Source of the DNA: VAXT01 sp964591295 | GTDB lineage: Bacteria; Actinomycetota; Thermoleophilia; Gaiellales; Gaiellaceae | NCBI GenBank assembly: GCA_964591295.1 | Contig: CAZQAG010000031.1 | Coordinates: 1-24,648, forward strand | Length of the DNA stretch: 24,648 nt | Direction: 5' to 3' | Shown here: piece after piece, positions 15,761 to 20,973 of the stretch | Numbering within the stretch: position 1 is the first letter of the stretch | Layout of the letters: every line of letters starts with the position of its first letter | Notes under the pieces: generated by a model | The model's input: the letters and a program-made list of their open reading frames with translations, nothing else | Database searches by the model: none | Told to the model about the DNA's origin: nothing | Position numbers and translations under genes: made by a program

Positions 15761-16594
15761 GTGTCAGCGATCGCAGAGCTCGAGCAGGACCGAGTCGTCG
15801 AAGGCGTGTACGCGGTTGCAAAGAAGGAGCGGCTCAAGACGCGCGGCGGTGCCCCGTATCTTGCGCTCGAGCTGGTCGACCCGAGCGGGCGGATCCAAGC
15901 ACGCGTCTGGACCGACGTCGACCTCCTCGACAGCCGCTTCGCCGAGGGCGACGCCGTGCGGGTGCTCGGGCGCGTCGATCGCTTTCGCGACCGCCTGCAG
16001 CTCGAGGTTCGCTCGCTCGAGCCGGCAGAGGACCTCGATCCGGCCGCTCTCGCACCAGCCATGCGCCGCGATGCCGACGAACTGGACGGCTTCCTCGAGT
16101 TCCTTGCGGGCGAGATCTCCCATCCCGGGCTGAAGGCCGCAGTCGGGCGCTTCGTAGAGGACGGCGAGCTGCGAGGACGGCTCCGCTCGCTGCCGGCGAC
16201 CGTCGAGGGCCATCACAGCTACGCCGGAGGCCTGCTCGAGCACACTGTCGGCGTGGCGACGATCTGCCGCGAGGTCGCCCAGCTTCACCCGCGGCTGCGC
16301 TCCGACCTGTTGCTTGCCGCTGCGCTCCTGCACGACGTCGGGCGCACCGTCGAGCTCACGCGAGGGCCGACGTTCCGTCCTACGGAGGAGGGACGCCTCC
16401 TCGGACACGTGCATCTCGGTCTACGCCTGATCGAAGAGCGCGCCGCGCCGCTCGAGGCGGGGGTTCAGGCCGAGCTCCTGCACGCGGTGGGCTCGCACCA
16501 CGACCCACGCGCTGCCCGCACCGCCGAGGCCGCAGTCCTCTACCACGCGAACCAGCTCGACGCGGTCGCTGCGACGCGGCCGATCCCGGACTAG
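15761..16594 (+). CDS. YhaM-like OB-fold/HD-domain nuclease
   Basis: The 277-residue protein combines an N-terminal OB-fold (about 10-88, including LALELVDPSGRIQARVW and AVRVLGRVDRFRDRLQLEV) with an HD domain (about 145-277). HD metal ligands are H161 in GGLLEHTVGVA, H191/D192 in LLHDVGRTVEL, H216 in GHVHLG and H246/H247 in VGSHHDPR, with a final aspartate near 267. This is the architecture of YhaM/CBF1, a 3'-5' exoribonuclease of Gram-positive bacteria, though that enzyme is slightly longer (about 314). The GTG at 15761 has a leaderless -10. Its stop overlaps the convergent arsC stop by four bases (CTAG). Confidence 0.87.
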   Translation: MSAIAELEQDRVVEGVYAVAKKERLKTRGGAPYLALELVDPSGRIQARVWTDVDLLDSRFAEGDAVRVLGRVDRFRDRLQLEVRSLEPAEDLDPAALAPAMRRDADELDGFLEFLAGEISHPGLKAAVGRFVEDGELRGRLRSLPATVEGHHSYAGGLLEHTVGVATICREVAQLHPRLRSDLLLAAALLHDVGRTVELTRGPTFRPTEEGRLLGHVHLGLRLIEERAAPLEAGVQAELLHAVGSHHDPRAARTAEAAVLYHANQLDAVAATRPIPD

Positions 16595-16968
16595 CGAGGA
16601 AGCTCGTCGACGAGCCCGGCGATCTCGTCCCGGATCGCGCGCACGACCTCGACCGGCATGCCCATCGGGTCCTGGAGGTTCCAGTCGAGGTATTGCTTTC
16701 CCGGCAGGACGGGGCAGGCGTCTCCGCAGCCCATGGTCACGACTAGCTCCGCCCACTCCACGTCCTCTTGCGAGAGCTTGTGTGGCACGCGTCCCTCGAG
16801 GTCGATCTCCAGCTCCCGCATCACGTCCACGACCTCAGGGTGCACGGTCGATGAGGGCTGCGTCCCTGCCGAGCGGGCTTCGCCGCCTGCGCGCTCGTAG
16901 AACGCCTGCGCCATCTGCGAGCGGCCCGCGTTCCCGATGCAGACGAAGAGAACGCGTCTACCGGGCAA
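16591..16968 (-). CDS. arsC: arsenate reductase, low-molecular-weight phosphatase type
   Basis: The 125-residue protein has the LMW-PTP loop CIGNAGRS (C10 to R16) right after the first strand RRVLFV. It also has a second cysteine pair (C81, C85) in VTMGCGDACPVLPGKQY, and the acid-loop sequence DWNLQDPMGM. This matches ArsC-type arsenate reductases that reduce As(V) to As(III) with thioredoxin or mycothiol. The only start giving the right N-terminus is a TTG at 16968, which overlaps the end of arsR by 11 bases; the open frame continues upstream but reads Arg/Ser-rich non-family sequence. It is co-transcribed with arsR. No As(III) efflux pump gene is next to it. Confidence 0.9.
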   Translation of the reverse strand: MPGRRVLFVCIGNAGRSQMAQAFYERAGGEARSAGTQPSSTVHPEVVDVMRELEIDLEGRVPHKLSQEDVEWAELVVTMGCGDACPVLPGKQYLDWNLQDPMGMPVEVVRAIRDEIAGLVDELPR

Positions 16969-17335
16969 GCGTGCCCTCGGCGGTCGCGAGAACGAATTCG
17001 GGCTGCGGCGCGCCGCCGAGCGCGAAGGCGAGCGCCTCGACGGCCTCGGGCACGAGTCGGTAGAAGACCCACGTCTTGCGCTTGTGCGACACCTCGATGA
17101 GCCCCGCCTCGCGCAGGATGCGGAGGTGATGCGAGATCGTCGGTTGCGAGAGCCCCAGCGAGTCGAACTCGCACACGCACGCATCTGCACGGCTTGCGAG
17201 CCGGTTGACGATCGCGAGCCTCGTCGGGTCGGCGAGCGCCTTGAAGCGGGAGGAGAGATCCTCGAACTCCTTTGCCCGCAGGGGAGGAGCCCCAGGGGAA
17301 CAGCAAGTAACTGTCGCGATCTTCTTCATTGACAT
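16958..17335 (-). CDS. arsR: ArsR/SmtB-family arsenic-responsive repressor
   Basis: The 125-residue winged-helix repressor contains RFKALADPTRLAIVNRL, the recognition helix segment LSQPTISHHLRILREAGLIE and the wing KRKTWVFYRL. Candidate As(III) thiols are C11/C12 near the N-terminus (VTCCSPG) and C53/C55 in ACVCEFD. An N-terminal Cys pair plus a Cys in the helix-turn-helix region is the site described for Corynebacterium ArsR1. The ATG at 17335 was used because, in the reconstructed pre-insertion sequence, TATATT sits six bases upstream and predicts a leaderless start. ATG at 17329 is the alternative. The transposon begins five bases upstream of the start and has removed that -10. It overlaps arsC. 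Confidence 0.93.
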   Translation of the reverse strand: MSMKKIATVTCCSPGAPPLRAKEFEDLSSRFKALADPTRLAIVNRLASRADACVCEFDSLGLSQPTISHHLRILREAGLIEVSHKRKTWVFYRLVPEAVEALAFALGGAPQPEFVLATAEGTLAR

Positions 17336-17342
17336 CTATCGG
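17329..17342. promoter_or_regulatory. interrupted ArsR operator, left remnant
   Basis: TTGACATCTATC abuts the transposon end. Before insertion the sequence would have read TTGA-CATCTA-TCAA, an inverted repeat with a six-base spacer overlapping the arsR start codon. The right arm is now TCGG. A second intact site of the same form lies at 19817-19832 beyond the transposon. Confidence 0.65.
17332..17339. repeat. 8-bp target-site duplication, left copy
   Basis: ACATCTAT here is repeated at 19788-19795, immediately outside the two ends of the transposon. Eight base pairs is the duplication length characteristic of the IS1595 family. The match is perfect, implying a single transposition event. Confidence 0.88.
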
Positions 17343-17366
17343 GATTGTTTACTTGACGCAGGGTAG
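17340..17366 (+). repeat. terminal inverted repeat, left
   Basis: This pairs with the reverse complement of 19761-19787 at 23 of 27 positions. It contains TTTACTTGAC in common with the right end. A TAGACT hexamer begins 24 bases in, close to the passenger gene start. The TTGACG here is only five bases from that TAGACT, so unlike the right end it cannot act as a -35/-10 pair. Confidence 0.88.
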
Positions 17367-17369
17367 ACT
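17364..17369 (+). promoter_or_regulatory. possible leaderless -10 of the passenger gene
   Basis: TAGACT lies six bases before the GTG at 17376 and straddles the inner edge of the left inverted repeat. The arrangement is identical to that at 15749-15754. No ribosome site is present. Confidence 0.4.
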
Positions 17370-17375
17370 CCCGGT

Positions 17376-18104
17376 GTGCGCTTCCCTCCTCAAGTCTGGT
17401 TCGCGATAGCCGCGCAGACGATTCAGGCGGCTCTGGGGGTTCTCATTTCAAATCAAGCCTTTTGGATCGCCGCGATTCTTCTTACCCCTCTCTGGGTTCT
17501 TCTTGGAGTTCAGGGGGTCCGCAGAGAGCGTAAGCCCGATAGAGCGGCAACGCCAACCGTGACCTTTTATCCACCCCGAACCGATGACCGGGTGCCGATC
17601 ATCGACGGTCGAACGCAACCGTTCGTCTTCGGCCTAGTTGAGAATCGTAAGACTCCGGGGACAGTCGGTGTCGTAGGAGAAAAGGCGCGACTCACACTCG
17701 ACTTTTACGAGGTCGAGACGGAAAGACCGCTCTTCCGAAAGTCACTCCCAGGGCGGTGGCGGAACGCTCCCTCAGTCCTTGAACGCAGCCCCCTTCAGAC
17801 TGATCCGGACGCTGAGACGATCGATCTCCATCCAAACGGGACCGTGTACGAGTTCGACCTCGGCACGAAGCTCTGGACTGAAGCGCGGTGGTACGCGATT
17901 GATGGGCAGCAGCAGCTTCACGACACCCAGACGAAGCGGGCGCGGGTTCTCGTCACGGTTGACGGAAGCAACTTCGATCCCTGTGTTGCTGAATATTTCG
18001 TTCAGTCGGACGGCTACAAGGCTGGCTTCACGGCATCGTTGCTTTCTGCTGAGGAACCATCTCTTGCCGGACTCGGCTACCCCGCGCTGCCCAGCAAGAA
18101 CTAG
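17376..18104 (+). CDS. transposon passenger protein, membrane-anchored, unknown function
   Basis: The 242-residue product is not recognised. Two hydrophobic helices open it (WFAIAAQTIQAALGVLI and FWIAAILLTPLWVLLGV). A soluble domain of about 190 residues then follows, with strand-rich sequence (PFVFGLVENRKTPGTVGVV, ARLTLDFYEVETERPLF, GTVYEFDLGTKLWTEARWYA, KRARVLVTVDG). The alternation suggests a beta-sandwich or immunoglobulin-like fold facing the cytoplasm or cell surface. It is the first gene inside the left end of the transposon, started by GTG with a putative leaderless -10. Composition is lower in GC than in the host genes. It could be a cargo gene under selection, or simply a hitchhiker. 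Confidence 0.75.
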   Translation: MRFPPQVWFAIAAQTIQAALGVLISNQAFWIAAILLTPLWVLLGVQGVRRERKPDRAATPTVTFYPPRTDDRVPIIDGRTQPFVFGLVENRKTPGTVGVVGEKARLTLDFYEVETERPLFRKSLPGRWRNAPSVLERSPLQTDPDAETIDLHPNGTVYEFDLGTKLWTEARWYAIDGQQQLHDTQTKRARVLVTVDGSNFDPCVAEYFVQSDGYKAGFTASLLSAEEPSLAGLGYPALPSKN

Positions 18105-18514
18105 CCGATACAACAGTCACACTGTCTTGGCGTGGCCGACCTGCCAACGCCAGGCCCGGAGCATCCGAGGGAACGCTTCTAATCTTTCCTTCCGACGACC
18201 GGGAGGTCTATCGGTTGCTTCGTCACGGGTCAGAAAAGGCCGACAGCGGCGATTTCCAGCCACGCTACGGCAAAAAGGCGGCCAAGGCAGTTGGACAGAC
18301 CGAACTACTCAGGGGTTAAGTCACTTCCTCACGCTTGACGATGCTCAGGCAGCTAACACGCAAAACTCGCGTGTCGTGAAAGTGACGCTGGGTAAGGGTT
18401 TGTTCAACTTCGCTCGAACAGGGCAACTAAACGGGCACATCGACGTCTGGGGTGACAAGGATGACTTTGTTCAGCTTGCACAGCCTGTGGACTAAGAGGT
18501 ACCGTCAAGAACCT
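18105..18514 (+). pseudogene. passenger region without an intact gene; decayed relative of the next ORF
   Basis: No complete gene is visible in these 410 bases. Two frames look like former coding sequence. One is open from 18053 to the TAA at 18317-18319 (including GTLLIFPSDDREVYRLLRHG) but has no ATG or GTG start. The second, ending with TAA at 18493-18495, reads LTLDDAQAANTQNSRVVKVT and then GHIDVWGDKDDFVQLAQPVD, also without a start. The second contains the same 14 bases (18331-18344) found in frame in the intact gene downstream (18566-18579), both coding TLDDA. I infer a frameshifted or truncated paralogue. Confidence 0.45.
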
Positions 18515-18706
18515 ATGTATGCGCTCATGCTGCTTGACACTGCCGACGTGATTCGCGAGTTTCCGACGCTTGACGATGCAAAGGCGGCTTACGAGGCTTT
18601 CCTAGAGGACGAGCCCGCGCTTCGTGACACTGCGGGCATCCTTCAGATTGAAGATGGAGTTCCGGTGGGCGATCCAATCTCTCTAGCTGGCCTGCGGTTC
18701 AACTAG
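18515..18706 (+). CDS. 63-residue transposon passenger protein, unknown
   Basis: The product starts MYALMLLDTADVIREFPTLD and continues DAKAAYEAFLEDEPALRDTA and ILQIEDGVPVGDPISL. It is a small acidic protein with a probable strand-helix-helix-strand order, resembling short phage or plasmid proteins of the type 'strand, TxDDAxxAYxxF helix, strand', but I cannot name a family. The ATG at 18515 is preferred to an upstream in-frame ATG (18452) because the upstream part overlaps the decayed frame. No clear ribosome site is present. It runs 24 bases past the stop of the convergent transposase gene. The TLDDA segment duplicates one in the decayed frame before it. Confidence 0.55.
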   Translation: MYALMLLDTADVIREFPTLDDAKAAYEAFLEDEPALRDTAGILQIEDGVPVGDPISLAGLRFN

Positions 18707-19603
18707 CTCTTTGAAAGGCAGCGCCTCGCCCGATACGAGGCGGAGGATCGTGTCGCGGAAGATGAATGGGTTCTCGCGGTTGTTGAACCTGAACTCCATC
18801 TCATCGAGGTACGCGGGCAGGTGCTTCACGCTCAGGTGGTGATACGAGCCGATGATGGAGCGCTTGAACAGCGACCACACGGACTCGATCGTTTGCGTGT
18901 GAACGTCGCCGCGCACCCACTCTTCGCGCGAGTGGTTCACCCACTCATGGCGGGTGTTGGCATCGGCTAGGCCGCGATAACTGCGGTGCGAGTCTGTGTA
19001 GATCGCTTCGGCATCGCCGGCCACTACTTCGCCCAGGAAGCCGTGAAGCGTTTCGCGGTCGGCCTTGGACTCCAAGCGTAACCGTACTTCGCCGCCACGC
19101 TCTACAGCGCCGACGACCAAGGCCTTGTTTTCAAAGCGCTTACGCGAGGCTTCGCGGCGGTTGGCGTACTTGTTGCGTTGCTCGCCGCCAATCCACGTCT
19201 CGTCAGCCTCCACTATCCCACCAAGCGGTCCTTGGGGATCGCCGCCCATCGCTGCCCTGATTCGATGCGACAGGTGCCATGCGGTCTTGTACGAGACGCC
19301 AAGGACACGCTCTAGCTGCTTCGCGCTCATGCCCTTCTTGGACTCGGCAATCAAGAACACAGCAAGAAACCACTTCCACAGCGGCAGATGCGAGTCGTGA
19401 AAGAGCGTCCCTGCGGTCACTGAGAACTGATAGCGACAACCGTCGCACTCGTACTGGTTGCGCTTCTTGATCCGCGAGATTTTCCGACTCTCACAGCGCG
19501 GGCACTCGACACCGTTGGGCCAACGCAACTCAGCGAGAAGGGTGCGACACTTTTCTTCGCTACCGTACTTCTCGATCAGTTCGGGCAGGTTCAACTTCTC
19601 CAT
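18683..19603 (-). CDS. IS1595-family transposase
   Basis: The 306-residue transposase has an N-terminal zinc ribbon (C34, C37, C53, C56: ECPRC and ECDGC), a helix-turn-helix region (SAKQLERVLGVSYKTAWHLS) and the IS1595/ISXO2-like catalytic core. Acidic residues are D134 in GIVEADETWIGG, D204 in AIYTDSHRSYRG and E240 with K247 in HTQTIESVWSLFKRSI. In many relatives the last motif reads HTNTIE; here glutamine replaces that asparagine but the glutamate and lysine remain. The ATG at 19603 has GGAGG upstream on its strand. A promoter in the right inverted repeat leaves a leader of about 135 bases. The frame is intact. Confidence 0.95.
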   Translation of the reverse strand: MEKLNLPELIEKYGSEEKCRTLLAELRWPNGVECPRCESRKISRIKKRNQYECDGCRYQFSVTAGTLFHDSHLPLWKWFLAVFLIAESKKGMSAKQLERVLGVSYKTAWHLSHRIRAAMGGDPQGPLGGIVEADETWIGGEQRNKYANRREASRKRFENKALVVGAVERGGEVRLRLESKADRETLHGFLGEVVAGDAEAIYTDSHRSYRGLADANTRHEWVNHSREEWVRGDVHTQTIESVWSLFKRSIIGSYHHLSVKHLPAYLDEMEFRFNNRENPFIFRDTILRLVSGEALPFKELVEPQAS

Positions 19604-19615
19604 AAGGATGCCTCC

Positions 19616-19747
19616 ATGCCAAGACGGAAGAAGAAAGCCTCAGAGCTAACGACTGAAGAGGCGATGCGTCGTGTGTTCCCTGCCAGGGTAGTGGCCGAGG
19701 CGAAGAAAGCCGCACAGCAGAGCCAAAAGAAGTCCACTAGGAGCTAG
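19616..19747 (+). CDS. small basic protein encoded opposite the transposase leader
   Basis: The 43-residue frame begins MPRRKKKASELTTEEAMRRV and continues FPARVVAEAKKAA; it is strongly basic at both ends with a helical middle. AAGGA at 19604-19608 is seven bases upstream of the ATG. The gene is divergent from the transposase, with only 12 bases between starts, so the two ribosome sites interleave. It is wholly antisense to the transposase leader transcribed from the right inverted repeat. It could be a small DNA-binding accessory protein of the element. Alternatively it is not translated and the conserved feature is the leader. Similar tiny basic ORFs beside IS1595 transposases seem familiar to me, but I cannot verify this. 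Confidence 0.5.
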   Translation: MPRRKKKASELTTEEAMRRVFPARVVAEAKKAAQQSQKKSTRS

Positions 19748-19774
19748 TCTAGGACCTTTGCTCCCCTGTGTCAA
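19746..19774 (-). promoter_or_regulatory. transposase promoter in the right inverted repeat
   Basis: Reading leftward, TTGACA (19774-19769) is followed by a 17-base spacer and TAGACT (19751-19746), a near-consensus housekeeping promoter. The -35 lies within the terminal inverted repeat. Transcription would begin near 19739 and reach the transposase ATG after about 135 bases. Confidence 0.75.
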
Positions 19775-19787
19775 GTAAATAATCTCG
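19761..19787 (-). repeat. terminal inverted repeat, right
   Basis: This is the partner of 17340-17366 (23 of 27 matching bases on the opposite strand). It ends directly at the second copy of ACATCTAT and contains the -35 hexamer of the transposase promoter. Confidence 0.88.
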
Positions 19788-19798
19788 ACATCTATCAA
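19785..19798. promoter_or_regulatory. ArsR-type operator 1, rebuilt by the transposon end
   Basis: TCGA-CATCTA-TCAA is an inverted repeat with a six-base spacer. The first three bases come from the transposon end, so the pre-insertion TTGA arm became TCGA and the site still looks functional. It overlaps the probable -35 (TCGACA, formerly TTGACA) of the Cys-rich peptide gene. Its centre lies 33 bp, about three helical turns, from operator 2. Confidence 0.6.
19788..19795. repeat. 8-bp target-site duplication, right copy
   Basis: ACATCTAT is identical to 17332-17339. Removing the transposon and one copy restores TTGACATCTATCAATATAGC, joining arsR to the Cys-rich peptide gene. Confidence 0.88.
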
Positions 19799-19816
19799 TA
19801 TAGCAACTAGCGTTGT

Positions 19817-19832
19817 ATCGACATCCTTCGAT
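19817..19832. promoter_or_regulatory. ArsR-type operator 2
   Basis: ATCGA-CATCCT-TCGAT has perfect five-base arms around a six-base spacer. With operator 1 it gives the consensus TYGACATCYWTCRA. It overlaps the predicted transcription start of the Cys-rich peptide gene, directly before its ribosome site. Confidence 0.65.
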
Positions 19833-19847
19833 GAAAGGAGGAGCGCG

Positions 19848-19904
19848 ATGACGGATCTGTCGTGCTGCGAGGGCGGCTCTGGTTGCTGCGGCGGCTGCTG
19901 CTAG
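19848..19904 (+). CDS. 18-residue cysteine-rich micropeptide, probably ArsR-controlled
   Basis: The complete product is MTDLSCCEGGSGCCGGCC: six cysteines as three adjacent pairs, spaced by glycine, in 18 residues. AAAGGAGG (19834-19841) is a near-perfect Shine-Dalgarno sequence at ideal spacing, one of the best in the window. A promoter and two ArsR-type inverted repeats precede it. The gene ends with TAG three bases before the convergent YchF-like stop, so it is complete and monocistronic. In the ancestral arrangement it was divergent from arsR-arsC. I infer a thiol-rich chelator of As(III) or another soft metal, acting where no efflux gene is adjacent. An alternative is a leader or attenuator peptide, but nothing lies downstream to regulate. 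No described family is known to me. Confidence 0.7.
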   Translation: MTDLSCCEGGSGCCGGCC

Positions 19905-19907
19905 CGG

Positions 19908-20828
19908 TCAGACGTTGAAGCGCACGTTGAGGACGTCGCCGTCTGCGACGACGTAGTCCTTGCCCTCGAGACGCTGTAGGCCGCGGCGGGCGGCTTCGGC
20001 GCGACTCCCCGCCTCGACGAGGTCGCGCCACCCGATCACCTCGCAGCGGATGAAGCCGCGCGCGATGTCGGTGTGGATCGTCGCTGCGGCCTCGAGCGCC
20101 GTCTGTCCCCGGCGAAGCGTCCACGCCCTGGTCTCGGTGTCGCCCGCAGTGAAGAAGACAATTAGGCCAACCTTCTCGAACACCCCGGCGAGAACCGTTT
20201 CGAAACTCGCGGGGCCGTCGCGGAACTCGGCCGCATCCTCGGTTGAGAGCTCCGCGAGCTCCGCTTCGAGCTTCAGGTCGAAGCCCCCCGCCCCGTTGAC
20301 CAGGTGTATGAGCGGCTTCGTCGTGAGCGGCTCGAGATCCCCCGGCAGCATGCCCGGGTACGAGCTGAGCGGATTGCCGCCCTCGACGTGCGCGAGCACC
20401 CGCTCGAGCTCCTCGGTCTCCTTCCGAAGCGCAGGGTCGCCCGACTTCGCCTGCGAGCGGACGCGGTCCAGCCGCTTCTCCACGTGGTCGCGGTCGGCAA
20501 CGACGAGCTCGAGCTCCAGCTCTTGCTTGTCGCGTTCGGGGTCGGAGTTGGAACCGAAGTTGCCGATGACGGCGATGAGAGCGTCGGATTTCCGGAGCTC
20601 ACCGAGGACGGCAGGGCTGAGGCCTGGCGGGTCGACCACGCGAATCGTCGCGGGCGTCGTCTTCGCGGAGCTCTCGATCGCCGCGACCGGAGCAAGCCGC
20701 TCGTCCGGGATGAGCGCGATGCCGACGTGCTCCTTCCCGTACGCGTCGCCGGAGACCCCCGTCAGGGCCGTAAAGAGCGAGGTCTTGCCCGAGCCCGGCA
20801 AGCCCACCAGTCCAACGTCGAGCGGCAT
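19908..20828 (-). CDS. YchF/Obg-related P-loop NTPase with TGS domain (short form)
   Basis: The 306-residue protein starts with the P-loop VGLVGLPGSGKTSLF. Its C-terminal half-domain is unmistakably the YchF TGS region: VFFTAGDTETRAWTLRRGQT, HTDIARGFIRCEVIGW, LEGKDYVVADGDVLNVRFNV. YchF binds ATP and ribosomes and takes part in stress responses. Compared with typical YchF (about 363) this form is about 57 residues shorter. The DxxG motif is DPPGL and lacks the following glycine-rich switch II segment. The NxxE nucleotide-specificity motif is reduced to LVNGAG. The middle is a charged helical region (about 105-150). It is convergent with the Cys-rich peptide gene, three bases apart. It may be a divergent YchF paralogue. 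Confidence 0.85.
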   Translation of the reverse strand: MPLDVGLVGLPGSGKTSLFTALTGVSGDAYGKEHVGIALIPDERLAPVAAIESSAKTTPATIRVVDPPGLSPAVLGELRKSDALIAVIGNFGSNSDPERDKQELELELVVADRDHVEKRLDRVRSQAKSGDPALRKETEELERVLAHVEGGNPLSSYPGMLPGDLEPLTTKPLIHLVNGAGGFDLKLEAELAELSTEDAAEFRDGPASFETVLAGVFEKVGLIVFFTAGDTETRAWTLRRGQTALEAAATIHTDIARGFIRCEVIGWRDLVEAGSRAEAARRGLQRLEGKDYVVADGDVLNVRFNV

Positions 20829-20947
20829 TCTCAGACGCTAACGGTCCACACTCCCTTGTCGGGCCGCGCCAAGGGGCGGGACCGTTCAGGCGTTGTCTCA
20901 CGGTAGTCGTGCTCTTAGTCGCGGAAAGTGCGCAGCGCTTTGCGCGA

Positions 20948-20970
20948 GTCCCGGGCCCGTGGCCCGGGAC
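20948..20970 (-). terminator. GC-rich hairpin after the sigma factor gene
   Basis: GTCCCGGGCC and GGCCCGGGAC form a perfect 10-bp stem with a three-base loop, beginning four bases beyond the sigma factor stop. There is no U-tract on the minus strand, so it may end transcription weakly or protect the 3' end. The rest of the 145 bases between the two genes shows nothing else clear. Confidence 0.55.
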
Positions 20971-20973
20971 CAA

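Larger units (their letters stand above)
17340..19787. mobile_element. IS1595-family transposon with passenger genes
   Basis: The 2,448-bp element is bounded by imperfect inverted repeats of 27 bp (17340-17366 and 19761-19787, 23 of 27 matching; conserved core TTTACTTGAC) and flanked by the 8-bp duplication ACATCTAT. It encodes an IS1595-type transposase (18683-19603, -), a 43-residue basic ORF beside it, and passenger genes at 17376-18104 and 18515-18706. Base composition is visibly less GC-rich than the host genes. Passenger genes are known in this family. It inserted into the ArsR operator between arsR and the Cys-rich peptide gene. Intact ends, duplication and an open transposase suggest a recent insertion, possibly still active. 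Confidence 0.92.
19785..19813 (+). promoter_or_regulatory. promoter of the Cys-rich peptide gene
   Basis: TCGACA (19785-19790), a 17-base spacer and TAGCGT (19808-19813) fit a housekeeping promoter starting near 19820. Before insertion the -35 would have been the consensus TTGACA. Operator 1 covers the -35 and operator 2 covers the start point, the expected layout for ArsR repression. On the opposite strand, TATATT (19802-19797) is the probable original -10 of arsR. Confidence 0.6.

Noticed and set aside
16969..17190. N-terminal extension of arsC to an upstream ATG
   Set aside because: The extra residues are Arg/Ser-rich and antisense-like, lying wholly over arsR; the LMW-PTP fold begins right at RRVLFVC.
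17340..17369. TTGACG and TAGACT in the left transposon end as a -35/-10 pair
   Set aside because: They are only five bases apart, too close for one promoter; the hexamer TAGACT alone is kept as a possible leaderless -10.
17779..18495. A 238-codon frame spanning the end of the passenger gene and the decayed region as one gene
   Set aside because: Its first part overlaps the 242-residue passenger gene out of frame and reads as Ser/Arg-rich shadow sequence; only the last 55 codons resemble real coding.
19831..19851. Short frame MKGGAR overlapping the Cys-rich peptide start (ATGA)
   Set aside because: Its ATG is part of the operator and its codons are the Shine-Dalgarno sequence itself; it has no ribosome site of its own.
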